Of a stretch of 64,000 bases of DNA, positions 7,969-16,801 are shown piece by piece (position 1 is the stretch's first letter; every line of letters starts with the position of its first letter). The stretch comes from Paenibacillus sp. 1_12 (GTDB taxonomy: Bacteria > Bacillota > Bacilli > Paenibacillales > NBRC-103111), in contig NZ_FOTE01000001.1 of NCBI RefSeq assembly GCF_900114475.1, positions 223,753 through 287,752 on the forward strand, written 5' to 3'. The translations under genes were made by a program, and so were the position numbers. The notes under the pieces were generated by a model, which saw only the letters and a list, made by a program, of their open reading frames with translations, ran no database searches and was not told the origin of the DNA.

Positions 7969-9003
7969 ATGAATGATGAACTAAAGAAACCATCCTGCTG
8001 CTCAACCTGCCGATCAGATGGAGAAACAAATCTTGCCTCAAGCGTCACGTCCCAGCCGATCAGCCCGGCAGTCTCCTCCACGCGACCTGAATCTCAAAAG
8101 GAAAATACCGGAGTCAGCAACAGCAGCCCTTATGAATCTATGGTGTATTTGCCTGGAGGTGAGTTTTTGATGGGTACAGATGATCATGAAGGCTTTCCTA
8201 ACGATGGCGAGGGTCCTGTTCGCGCTGTTACCATTCAACCCTTTTACATCGATCCTTATGCAGTAACGAACGCCGAATTCGGCGAATTTGTACGCTCAAC
8301 TGGTTACAGGACTGAAGCCGAGCAGTTTGGTTGGTCTTTCGTATTTCATTTGTTCGTGTCTCATGAAACGGCGGCTAACGTGAAGCATGTCGTGCAGCAG
8401 ACACCATGGTGGTGGAACGTAGAAGGTTCATATTGGGCGCGTCCCGAGGGACCCGATTCATCGATTGAAGATCGGCTGGACCATCCGGCCATTCATATTT
8501 CTTGGAATGATGCAGCCGCTTACTGCCGCTGGGCAGGCAAGCGACTTCCTACCGAAGCGGAATGGGAATATGCAGCCCGTGGAGGTTTGGTTCAAAAACG
8601 GTATCCATGGGGAGATCTGCTGAAGCCTGGCAGTGAGCATCTATGCAATATTTGGCAAGGTAAATTCCCTGACAAAAATAACTGCAGCGACGGGTATGCC
8701 GGCACAGCGCCTGTGCACGCTTATCAGCCAAACGGTTTTGGACTCTACAATGTATCGGGCAATGTCTGGGAATGGTGTGGTGATTGGTTCAGTCCAACCT
8801 GGCACTTGACGGGCACACGAGTAAATCCAAAAGGGCCGCAGCAAGGGGCAAGGCGTGTGATGAGAGGGGGCTCCTATCTATGCCACAAGTCTTACTGCAA
8901 CCGTTACCGTGTCGCCGCGCGCAGCTCCAATACACCTGACAGCTCAAGCGGTAATATGGGCTTCCGTTGTGCTGTCGATGCGCCGTCCGTTTACTCTAAG
9001 TAA
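7969..9003 (+). CDS. Formylglycine-generating enzyme (SUMF1/FGE), catalytically complete
   Basis: The start is ATG 7969 behind TAGGAGGA. The protein has 344 residues: a cysteine-bearing N-terminal stretch (KKPSCCSTC), then an FGE-sulfatase fold beginning YLPGGEFLMG. Near the C-terminus GGSYLCHKSYCNRYR reproduces the two copper-binding active-site cysteines of aerobic FGE (human Cys336 and Cys341), and SSNTPDSSSGNMGFRC matches the following conserved loop. It should oxidise the cysteine of CxPxR motifs in sulfatases to formylglycine with oxygen. Many FGE-fold proteins lack these cysteines; this one does not. No sulfatase gene is in the window. Confidence 0.9.
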   Translation: MNDELKKPSCCSTCRSDGETNLASSVTSQPISPAVSSTRPESQKENTGVSNSSPYESMVYLPGGEFLMGTDDHEGFPNDGEGPVRAVTIQPFYIDPYAVTNAEFGEFVRSTGYRTEAEQFGWSFVFHLFVSHETAANVKHVVQQTPWWWNVEGSYWARPEGPDSSIEDRLDHPAIHISWNDAAAYCRWAGKRLPTEAEWEYAARGGLVQKRYPWGDLLKPGSEHLCNIWQGKFPDKNNCSDGYAGTAPVHAYQPNGFGLYNVSGNVWEWCGDWFSPTWHLTGTRVNPKGPQQGARRVMRGGSYLCHKSYCNRYRVAARSSNTPDSSSGNMGFRCAVDAPSVYSK

Positions 9004-9041
9004 AATGGGGTAATCTATACGGTAGGAGGGATCTGAGCCCT

Positions 9042-11072
9042 ATGGAGCTTTTTCTAATTGTTTTGCTGTTGCTTGTTTTAATTGGCCTGTCCATGATACT
9101 TAATCGTTTTGTACCTTTTATACCCGTACCGTTATTCCAAGTAGCTCTCGGTATGCTGGCAGCTGTTATTCCATGGGGAATCCATATCCCCCTTAGTCCT
9201 GAGTTGTTTTTCGTGTTATTCGTTGCTCCACTGCTGTTTAATGACGGAAAACGGATACCCCGCGAGGAACTTTGGAACCTGCGTGCTCCAATATTATTGC
9301 TGTCTCTCGGACTTGTATTTGCAACGGTGTTCGTTGGCGGCTATGTGATTCATTGGTTATTACCAGCGATCCCTCTATCCGCCGCATTTGCCTTGGCAGC
9401 CATCCTATCACCGACAGATGCCGTTGCGGTTGGTGCCTTGTCCGGCAAAATCCGTATGCCCAAGAAAATAACCCATCTCCTTGAAGGCGAAGCATTAATG
9501 AATGATGCGTCTGGACTTGTAGCCTTCAAGTTTGCGGTAGCAGCTACTGTCAGCGGTTTATTTTCATTTCCCGAAGCGACCGCAAGTTTCTTCTTGATTT
9601 CAATTGGCGGGCTTTTAGTCGGTTGCCTTCTATCTTTTCTCATTATTCGTCTGCGTGTATTTATTCGTCAATTAGGCATGGAAGATACGACCATACATAT
9701 GCTGATCCAGATTTTAACCCCTTTCCTGATCTACTTGGTTGCTGAGGAATTTGGTGTGTCAGGCATTCTGGCCGCTGTAACGGGTGGGATCATCCATGCC
9801 ATTGAACGGGATCGTTCCGAATCGAATTTGATGGAATTAAAAATTGTTTCGGTCAGCACCTGGACCATGATCCTATTTATTTTGAATGGACTGGTCTTTC
9901 TCATCCTTGGACTGCAAATTCCGAATGTTGCGGAAGTAGTTATCAAGGACTTAACCATCAGCAATGTCCAGATGCTTGTCTACATCATTCTTATTTCAAT
10001 AACGCTAATCGCTCTTCGATTTGTTTGGGTATATGGTTTTTGGCGAGCGGAATCGTCATTCAGCAAAAAGGAGCACATCGGTAAACCGCAGCTGCGACCT
10101 GCTCTACTGATAGCTATTTCGGGTGTCAGAGGAACTATTACCTTGGCGGGAGCTTTTTCGATTCCATTGTTCCTGCAGGACGGAACTCCCTTTCCTGAAC
10201 GTAATGTAATTATTTTTCTGGCAGCAGGTGTTATTCTAATCTCACTCGTTACCGCAAGCGTCCTGCTTCCTCTACTTTCAGATAAGCCGGATAAAGGAAA
10301 GGAACGCGATAAGCAGCGTCTGGAGCAGGATGCCAAGATTCAACTATTAGAAGCAAGCATACTTATGGTAAAAGAAGAAATGAACGAGGAGAATCAAGAT
10401 GCTGCTTTATCGCTCATCTCCGATTACAACAAGCATATTCAGCAAATTCGCAGCGATGGGCTAGTAAGCGAAATTCATTTCCGCAAAATAGAGCGTGAAA
10501 TTCGGTTGTTCGCCTTGAGTGCCGAGCGGCGGGAAGTCAAACGTTTGGTGGACGAAGGTTCTCTTAACCAAGTAGATGCTTTTACACTAACTCAGCTTCT
10601 TAACCGTTCGGAAATGCTTGTTACCCGCCGCCTGCAATATATGCTCAGATTGGCCCTATTTATGCTGAAACGATTGGCCTGGAAGGTATTTATAGGTGGT
10701 AGAAAAATGTCCCGCCCCCTTCCCGTAGAGCAATTTGAAGTACTCAAAGCCGCCAAACTCTTAACTTCGAAAGCGGCCATCACCGCGATAAAAAATCACA
10801 TCAATCCTGAAAATAAAAACGCGGCTCAAGAGGTCATTTCTAATTATAGACAATCCATGCAAAAATTGAATAGTATTTTCAAACCAGCTCCTTCTTACGA
10901 GGAATTTAAAAAACATAAAAAGGAGCTTCAGTACAAGGCGATTCAGTTGAACCGCAATAGTATCCAAAGCTTGTTTCAAAATGGAGAAATTAACCGTGGT
11001 CTTGCCAATCAGCTTCGACAGTTTGTCAGTTTTCTTGAGGTTTCCATATTGGTTGATGAAGAGATTGGATGA
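9042..11072 (+). CDS. CPA1-family Na+/H+ antiporter
   Basis: The 676-residue protein has about twelve hydrophobic segments in its first 410 residues and a charged cytoplasmic tail of about 260 residues. Signature residues of the monovalent cation:proton antiporter family are present: LSPTDAVAVGAL, the ion-binding Asn-Asp in LMNDASGLVAF, and ISGVRGTITLAGA. Size and layout match B. subtilis NhaK (YvgP). It should exchange Na+ or K+ for protons across the membrane. GGTAGGAGGG precedes the ATG. It ends the ROK-FGE-antiporter run; a functional link to FGE is not evident. Confidence 0.88.
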   Translation: MELFLIVLLLLVLIGLSMILNRFVPFIPVPLFQVALGMLAAVIPWGIHIPLSPELFFVLFVAPLLFNDGKRIPREELWNLRAPILLLSLGLVFATVFVGGYVIHWLLPAIPLSAAFALAAILSPTDAVAVGALSGKIRMPKKITHLLEGEALMNDASGLVAFKFAVAATVSGLFSFPEATASFFLISIGGLLVGCLLSFLIIRLRVFIRQLGMEDTTIHMLIQILTPFLIYLVAEEFGVSGILAAVTGGIIHAIERDRSESNLMELKIVSVSTWTMILFILNGLVFLILGLQIPNVAEVVIKDLTISNVQMLVYIILISITLIALRFVWVYGFWRAESSFSKKEHIGKPQLRPALLIAISGVRGTITLAGAFSIPLFLQDGTPFPERNVIIFLAAGVILISLVTASVLLPLLSDKPDKGKERDKQRLEQDAKIQLLEASILMVKEEMNEENQDAALSLISDYNKHIQQIRSDGLVSEIHFRKIEREIRLFALSAERREVKRLVDEGSLNQVDAFTLTQLLNRSEMLVTRRLQYMLRLALFMLKRLAWKVFIGGRKMSRPLPVEQFEVLKAAKLLTSKAAITAIKNHINPENKNAAQEVISNYRQSMQKLNSIFKPAPSYEEFKKHKKELQYKAIQLNRNSIQSLFQNGEINRGLANQLRQFVSFLEVSILVDEEIG

Positions 11073-11105
11073 AGGTTATGTGCGATAAATAAGTGCTGCT
11101 GCAAG

Positions 11106-11168
11106 GCCGAGGTATTCCTCCGATTGCTGTTGTTCCTGGCGCGCTTCGCTTCTGCAGAATACCTCGGC
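11106..11168. repeat. Long inverted repeat downstream of the antiporter gene
   Basis: Two perfect 12-base arms, GCCGAGGTATTC and GAATACCTCGGC (11157-11168), flank a 39-base loop. A weaker outer pairing (TGCGAT near 11081, ATCGCA near 11185) may extend it. No T-run follows, so it is not a standard terminator; a true terminator lies 45 bases further on. Confidence 0.6.
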
Positions 11169-11213
11169 TGCTTCCCTCATGATTCATCGCAAAGTAGAGG
11201 ATTAGAAACAAGC

Positions 11214-11252
11214 AAAAAGCCTGTTACATAAACGCGTAACAGGCTTTTTGTT
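11214..11252 (+). terminator. Intrinsic terminator of the antiporter gene
   Basis: Perfect 14-base arms (AAAAAGCCTGTTAC and complement) with an 8-base loop end in TTTTTGTTG. The A-run on the left makes it possibly bidirectional, serving also the convergent DndB-like genes. Confidence 0.92.
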
Positions 11253-11335
11253 GTTCACTTTCACACTCGTAACACTTCAAAAATACATAAACAATCCATG
11301 TATGGAATCCAATATTAATTCATTCATTTAACGAC

Positions 11336-12508
11336 TTAAGCGGTCGATGCTTCATCATCCTTAACATCCCCATGCAGTTCCTGAAACAGCTGAACAAATT
11401 TCGTATGTTTACGCAAAGATTTTTCATGAATCAGGTTCAGCTTGCCATTGTCCAATTGACCAAAACGCTCAATGAGTTCCTCATTGTCCTGAGACCAATC
11501 GAAGCCATCGAATACACGCAGACATGTAGTCCAGTTCTTCACATACTTGCCCTCTTGGAATAAATATCCATTTGCATACAATGCGATACTTTCCTGCATA
11601 GCTCGACTGGAAGAGCTGTATTGCGGTAAACCTGGCTGCTCCGGCATTAGCGGAAGCAGTGTGGTGTAGAATTGGTGCAGAATCTCGACATAAGTGGTCG
11701 GATCTTGACGAATTTTACGGGCCAACTCATATGAAGGCTGCATTTTACCAGTCAACAGCATCGTTGCTGTGGAATAGAGCCAGCTGAAGGAAGTGAAATT
11801 TTTATTATAGGAAGTCAAATTAGCACGACGCTCCACACCTGCACCCTTCAAGAACACATTATGATCCACAACCTGCTGAATGACCAAGTTCAAAGGATCG
11901 ATACTGTCAAACGAATGACCCAATTCCTTGCTTACCAGCTGTACCTTGGAGTTAATGTCACCAAACAGCTGTTTCTCCTCTTCTTCACTCAAACCAATAT
12001 AGATTTGAACGGCAAGCTCGCTTTCCAGCAATTCTAATCTACGACGTTCAAGCTGCTCGACAAGACCCTGCTGCTGTTCCAAATCCAAAGTAATCTCTTC
12101 GTTGTCTGGGTTACGGCGCTGTTTAATGCGAAGGGCAGCAATTTTTCTTTCATGACTGCGCACTTCCTTGGTCATTTGCTCATTTACGTATCCAAGAGCA
12201 AGAATCCTGTGCTGTCCGTCTAATATGCTCAGCTTGGAGCCAGGGCGTAGATAAAGTCCATTATCCGCCTTAGCCAGCGAGCTGACCTCACGCAATGACA
12301 ATGTCACAGGGCCAAAAAAAACACGATCCAAATCTCTTTCCTGCAAATAATTCGCTATCTTCCTCCGTTGTCCCGCACTCAGCTTTCGCTGGACCATAGG
12401 GTCAATTGAAGTATAGTTCAATATATCTTGTACCTGTATTGCAACCGTAGCGAGTCCAAAGTTCTCACAGAACGGAAAAATCGTCATATTCAAGCACAAA
12501 CCATCCAT
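11336..12508 (-). CDS. DndB-like DGQHR-domain protein, second gene of a pair
   Basis: The 390-residue protein contains the DGQHR motif (residues 97-101) that defines the DndB/DGQHR family, and a LFGDIN segment further on. The central part (about 120-170) is highly charged and probably coiled coil. DndB regulates the DNA phosphorothioation genes in known dnd systems. No dndA, C, D or E is in the window. The start ATG shares one base with the stop codon of the upstream paralogue (TAATG), so the two are translationally coupled and may form a heteromer. Function outside a dnd locus is unknown. Confidence 0.8.
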   Translation of the reverse strand: MDGLCLNMTIFPFCENFGLATVAIQVQDILNYTSIDPMVQRKLSAGQRRKIANYLQERDLDRVFFGPVTLSLREVSSLAKADNGLYLRPGSKLSILDGQHRILALGYVNEQMTKEVRSHERKIAALRIKQRRNPDNEEITLDLEQQQGLVEQLERRRLELLESELAVQIYIGLSEEEEKQLFGDINSKVQLVSKELGHSFDSIDPLNLVIQQVVDHNVFLKGAGVERRANLTSYNKNFTSFSWLYSTATMLLTGKMQPSYELARKIRQDPTTYVEILHQFYTTLLPLMPEQPGLPQYSSSSRAMQESIALYANGYLFQEGKYVKNWTTCLRVFDGFDWSQDNEELIERFGQLDNGKLNLIHEKSLRKHTKFVQLFQELHGDVKDDEASTA

Positions 12509-13665
12509 TACATTGCATCCTCCTTAGCTTTATCCAGCAGCTCATCCTCACGGATCAGAAACAAATGATGCTCCTGATAAAAGTCTTTAATGTATTGGTA
12601 AGCCTTCATAATACGTGAACGTCTTGGCAATCGGTCTTTCTCATCGCCTACAAAAATAGCGTTCCAATCAATATGAGGCAATATTTTCATCGCGTACTCC
12701 AATGCATAACGATTAAAGCTGCCTGTCTTGGTCGCCTCACTATGGAATACCATTGCCATCGCAATCTGCATATTTTCCGTCCAGCACAGCTCACCTTTTT
12801 CAGGTTCCGGTAAATAGCGAAGCAAAGCATCAAAATAATACGAAGCCAGCTTTTGCAGTTCCTCGACGTCCTTAGGTTGAAAGTAATAGCCATTGTTACG
12901 TGCTGATGATTTCAAACGACCTTCAAATAAGCCTACCAAAATTTCGACAAGCAAGTGATACGAGAACAAAAACTCTGGACCCTTACCACGTTCTGTAAAC
13001 ATATCAACCGAAATTCGTTTCATTGCAGGCTCTTGCTCAGCAATTTGAGTAGCCAGCACATGATAGAATCGACGCTGCTCTCTTAGAACAGCCAAATTAC
13101 CACCAATTTTACGCGGAAGCTTGTTAATATCGGAGAAAAGTTGACGCTCCTGACGCGCATTGATGTCGAGATAAATCATCGTTGACATCGGGAACGAATA
13201 CAATTTACTAAGCTTTTCGGAAATTTCCTCCATACGATCATATTCACGACGATCCTTCGCACGAGTCATGTTGCTTTGCAGGGTTTCCATTAACCGACGA
13301 AATGCAGCCAACCGATGCTGCCCGTCTACCACATACAGCTTTTCAATCGCTTGTAAGCGGTATACTTTATTATCAGCATCATATTCTCCTGCACCTCTCG
13401 CAGAAAGAATAATACCAGGAAAATAAATTCCCTGTTTGTGCTCCAAAAAGAGCATGATATAGTCAATAAGCTTTGACAAGTTTTGAGGAACCAGCGAACG
13501 TTGAACCTCCAAATCTACTTCATATATGGAAAACAGCTTGCTCATCGGTAATGTCGTAGTTAGCGTAGTTTGACCAAATGTCCTCGATGCTGCACCGGGT
13601 ATTTCGATATACGAGGACGCCCGTTGCCCTGCCAAAAGCTCTGACAGAGATGAAATCGTATCCAT
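12508..13665 (-). CDS. DndB-like DGQHR-domain protein, first gene of a pair
   Basis: The 385-residue protein is a distant paralogue of its downstream neighbour: DGQHR at residues 114-118 and LFSDIN later. AAGGAGGAAAAAG-type ribosome site precedes the ATG at 13665. It opens a two-gene minus operon with a predicted promoter about 70 bases upstream. The preserved DGQHR catalytic-like motif in both copies argues against decay. Known family members control phosphorothioation genes or sit in defence islands; the neighbours here are NHEJ repair genes instead. Confidence 0.8.
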   Translation of the reverse strand: MDTISSLSELLAGQRASSYIEIPGAASRTFGQTTLTTTLPMSKLFSIYEVDLEVQRSLVPQNLSKLIDYIMLFLEHKQGIYFPGIILSARGAGEYDADNKVYRLQAIEKLYVVDGQHRLAAFRRLMETLQSNMTRAKDRREYDRMEEISEKLSKLYSFPMSTMIYLDINARQERQLFSDINKLPRKIGGNLAVLREQRRFYHVLATQIAEQEPAMKRISVDMFTERGKGPEFLFSYHLLVEILVGLFEGRLKSSARNNGYYFQPKDVEELQKLASYYFDALLRYLPEPEKGELCWTENMQIAMAMVFHSEATKTGSFNRYALEYAMKILPHIDWNAIFVGDEKDRLPRRSRIMKAYQYIKDFYQEHHLFLIREDELLDKAKEDAM

Positions 13666-13732
13666 TCTTTTTCCTCCTTATGATCACCATTATGGTTGTT
13701 AGTATTTTACTATAAAACACTGATATAAGTAC

Positions 13733-13763
13733 ATTATACACTGAAAAATCACCAAACATTCAA
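13733..13763 (-). promoter_or_regulatory. Predicted promoter of the DndB-like pair
   Basis: On the minus strand TTGAAT (13758-13763) and a perfect TATAAT (13733-13738) are 19 bases apart. The remainder of the 13666-13892 gap is AT-rich with no gene seen. Confidence 0.45.
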
Positions 13764-13892
13764 CTTTTGATAGAAAATTACCGCATAGATACTGGTTTTT
13801 ATGATTTTTTTAGCCAAATCGACTATTTAGTTCCAATATTCACGAATTTGAGATGTAAAAATAATGGATAAACAATAAAATCACGTAAAAAA

Positions 13893-14780
13893 CTAATCAA
13901 GTATTGCAAGTACAGGTTCGAGAGACTGTGGCTCCATCCGTTGAATAAGATCACCATATTGCCCCAACCGCTTCTCTATTGTGAGTAGTGTGAAATCTTC
14001 AATGCGGCAATTATTGCGCAGTTCCTCCCATTTGAGAGGTGTTGAAACTGTTGCCATTGAACGAGCTCGAGGCGTGTACGGTGCAGACATCGTTTTTCCA
14101 TGCCAGTGCTGTAGGTAATCGATGTAAATTAAATCCCCGCGATTTTTCTTCAATCGCTCAATCGTAAACAAGTCAGGGTACTTCTTCGTTAAATAGCTGC
14201 CCAAAAAACGTCCGACCAGTCTTAGCTGTTCAAAGGTGTAACGTCCGTGCTGAATGGGAATGATCAGTTGAATACCGGTGGCCCCTGAGGTTTTGGGTAT
14301 GGATTCAATGCCCATCGTTTCAAGCGCCTCACCTACCAGAAGTGCTGCCTGCATGATGCGGGGCTCCACTTCTTGGGAAGGATCGAGATCCACGATCCAT
14401 TCTGCAGGCAATTCATCATTAATATAATGAAATGACGGATGAAATTCAAGACAAGCCAAATTACCGAGCCAAATGAGGGTCGGTAAAGAGTCCAGATTAA
14501 CGTAATTAATTCCCTGAAAGGTGGCAGTTTTTACGAAGGAGGGAGTCGGTTTGGGAACTGCTTTTTGGTAAAAGGATTTATCATCAACACCGTTAGGAAA
14601 ACGAATTGTTGTGAGGTAACGGTTTTGGCAATAATGAAGCAAATAAGGAGCTAAGATGATCAGTTTTTGTAAATACTCCAGCTTGGTAATGCCTGCATTT
14701 GGCCACAGCACCTTCTCTGGATTCGTCACTGTAATTTCGTGTCCTTCGATCTGCACCGTGCCTTTGATTGACGTCCCCAC
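13893..14780 (-). CDS. LigD-type DNA polymerase/primase domain protein (NHEJ)
   Basis: This 295-residue stand-alone protein corresponds to the archaeo-eukaryotic-primase polymerase domain of LigD. The metal-binding pair is present as VDLDPS (Asp131, Asp133), and the third acidic residue as YIDYLQH. The region RFPNGVDDKSFYQK is typical. The nucleotide-binding SGGKGLH motif of mycobacterial enzymes reads SGATGIQ here, so the lysine and histidine are replaced; this may be usual in Bacillales. The start is GTG 14780 after GAGGAG. It would fill or extend ends during non-homologous end joining and is cotranscribed with ku, 61 bases upstream. Confidence 0.88.
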   Translation of the reverse strand: MGTSIKGTVQIEGHEITVTNPEKVLWPNAGITKLEYLQKLIILAPYLLHYCQNRYLTTIRFPNGVDDKSFYQKAVPKPTPSFVKTATFQGINYVNLDSLPTLIWLGNLACLEFHPSFHYINDELPAEWIVDLDPSQEVEPRIMQAALLVGEALETMGIESIPKTSGATGIQLIIPIQHGRYTFEQLRLVGRFLGSYLTKKYPDLFTIERLKKNRGDLIYIDYLQHWHGKTMSAPYTPRARSMATVSTPLKWEELRNNCRIEDFTLLTIEKRLGQYGDLIQRMEPQSLEPVLAILD

Positions 14781-14841
14781 CTTAACACTCCTCTCCTATA
14801 TGCGCAGCCATCGCATCATTCAGCGAATTTTTACTTGGATA

Positions 14842-15672
14842 TCAAGTCAACACTTTAACCTTTTTCTTCGACTTTTTGTCTGTTTTCCCCTCGTCATCAG
14901 GATGTGTCTTAACTGCCTCCAGGCTGGCTTGCAGTGCAGACATCAGATCAATAACATTGGTACGCTGCTGCTCCGGCGCAATTTTCACTTCTTCACCAGC
15001 GATTTTATGCTGAATAGCATCCATTAAGGCAGCACGATAATCATCCTTATACTTTTCCGGTTCAAAAGGTGAGGTTAACTGTTCAATCAGCATTTTGGCC
15101 ATAGTTAACTCTTTATCGTTGACTTGAATTTGGTCAGGCAAATTAGGAACCTGCTCGATAGTTCGAATCTCATCGGGATAAAAAATAGTTTCCATGACTA
15201 AACATCGGTCAATTACACGTATGCAGGATAAGCTGCTTTTTGAGCGAATGGATACTTTTGCGATCGCAATTTTCCCTGTTTGTCGAAGCGACTCCAGCAG
15301 CAGGTTATATGCGTTAGTTCCTGTCTCACCAGGGGATAAATAATATGTTTTTTGAAAATAGATCGGGTCGATTTCATGAAGACCCACAAAATCCAAAATT
15401 TTGATTTCCTTATTGATTTCGCCATTCAGACTGTCGAGCTCATCTTTTTCAAACAACACAAACCGGCCCGATTCGTATTCATAACCACGAGCAATTTCTT
15501 CCCATTCCACTTCTTTATCGCATGTTGGGCATTTACGCACATAAGCAAGAGGCGTGGAGCATGTCTTGTGTATGTAACGCATGGATATGGATTTATCTTC
15601 TGTGGCGGTAAACATTTTAACAGGTACATTCACGAGTCCGAAACTTATGGATCCTTTCCACAACGTTTGCAT
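14842..15672 (-). CDS. ku: Ku, DNA end-binding protein of non-homologous end joining
   Basis: The 276-residue protein is a typical bacterial Ku: MQTLWKGSISFGLVNVPVKM at the start, a CPTC segment around residue 48, the Ku bridge/beta-barrel core, and a lysine-rich C-terminal tail (KKSKKKVKV). Ku forms a homodimeric ring on double-strand DNA ends and recruits LigD. GGAGGG precedes the ATG by six bases. It heads the ku-polymerase operon and is transcribed divergently from the ligase gene across a 175-base promoter gap. In spore formers this pathway protects dormant or germinating cells. Confidence 0.95.
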   Translation of the reverse strand: MQTLWKGSISFGLVNVPVKMFTATEDKSISMRYIHKTCSTPLAYVRKCPTCDKEVEWEEIARGYEYESGRFVLFEKDELDSLNGEINKEIKILDFVGLHEIDPIYFQKTYYLSPGETGTNAYNLLLESLRQTGKIAIAKVSIRSKSSLSCIRVIDRCLVMETIFYPDEIRTIEQVPNLPDQIQVNDKELTMAKMLIEQLTSPFEPEKYKDDYRAALMDAIQHKIAGEEVKIAPEQQRTNVIDLMSALQASLEAVKTHPDDEGKTDKKSKKKVKVLT

Positions 15673-15847
15673 GGCGGTCCCTCCTCTGTCTACTTACCTG
15701 TAGTATGCGTTCCATTCCATTCAAATATGAACTCTATCCTGGAAAACAGGATTCATGAAACCATAGAACATCGGAGATAATTGTAAGGAATGACCTTCAA
15801 AAGCTATTTGCTGCCGTTAACGACTTGCACGCATACGGAGGAATATG

Positions 15848-16789
15848 ATGATCATCACACCTGTTGTTCCGTTTGAACCGATATCGAACGATGAGATTCC
15901 TAAGGGCGAACCATGGATTGCACAAATCAAATGGGACGGGGTACGTATGCTCACCTACTTTAATGGGCTGCAGGTAAAGCTATATAATCGCAAACTTAAC
16001 GAACGAACGTTGCAATATCCCGAGCTACTGACGATTTCAGCTTATTGCAATGCACAATCCGTCATACTGGATGGGGAAATTATTGCCTTTGATCATAGCA
16101 AACCATCCTTCCATGAAATCATGAAAAGAGATCAATTACGTAAAGCAAGCCGCATCGATTCCATTCAAGCCCAAGTACCAATCGTTTATATGATATTTGA
16201 TGTCCTTTTTTTAAATGGCGAATGGGTGACAGGAAAAACTTTACAGGAGAGGCAGCAAATTTTATCAAGTATCATTGTACAAAATGATCATGTCCAGTTA
16301 GTGCAAAATTTTACCGATACACAAGAGTTGTTTAAGGTTGCCAAAGCTCATGATCTGGAGGGCATTGTATGTAAAGACTTAAGCAGTGCTTATACGCTAG
16401 ATGGCAAAGACCAAAGATGGCAGAAAAAAAAGAACTATAAAGACGTGATTGCTGTCGTTGGCGGTGTAACCTTACGGTCTGGAGTCGTCAACTCGTTGCT
16501 GCTCGGTTTATTTAATGAACAGAAGCTTGTCTATATCGGTCATGCAGGGGCTGGCAGATTGTCCAACAAAGAATGGCTTCAATTTACTAAGTTAATTCAA
16601 TCTCTTATTCAGACTGAACGTCCTTTTAGCAATGAGCCTGAACGAAGTCATGAGGCGGTTTGGATTAAACCAGTAATTACTGTAAAAATTCAATTTATGG
16701 AATGGACCCATCATTTGATTTTAAGGCAGCCGAGTATTCAAACCTTTGTGGAAGCAAAACCTGAGGAATGCACGTTTGAATCGGAATGA
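15848..16789 (+). CDS. ATP-dependent DNA ligase (LigD ligase-domain type)
   Basis: About 313 residues. The nucleotidyl-transfer motif is KWDGVR (lysine near residue 28), followed by motif III VILDGEIIAF, motif IV with IVYMIFDVLF, the EGIVCKD segment, and motif V WQKKKNYKD. The OB-fold follows and ends near TVKIQFMEWT. It equals the ligase part of LigD made as a separate protein. GGAGG lies six bases before ATG 15848; ATG 15845 is also in frame. Divergent from ku, it should seal ends held by Ku. It is followed by endonuclease IV after 12 bases. Confidence 0.92.
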   Translation: MIITPVVPFEPISNDEIPKGEPWIAQIKWDGVRMLTYFNGLQVKLYNRKLNERTLQYPELLTISAYCNAQSVILDGEIIAFDHSKPSFHEIMKRDQLRKASRIDSIQAQVPIVYMIFDVLFLNGEWVTGKTLQERQQILSSIIVQNDHVQLVQNFTDTQELFKVAKAHDLEGIVCKDLSSAYTLDGKDQRWQKKKNYKDVIAVVGGVTLRSGVVNSLLLGLFNEQKLVYIGHAGAGRLSNKEWLQFTKLIQSLIQTERPFSNEPERSHEAVWIKPVITVKIQFMEWTHHLILRQPSIQTFVEAKPEECTFESE

Positions 16790-16801
16790 GGGAAAACAAA
16801 C

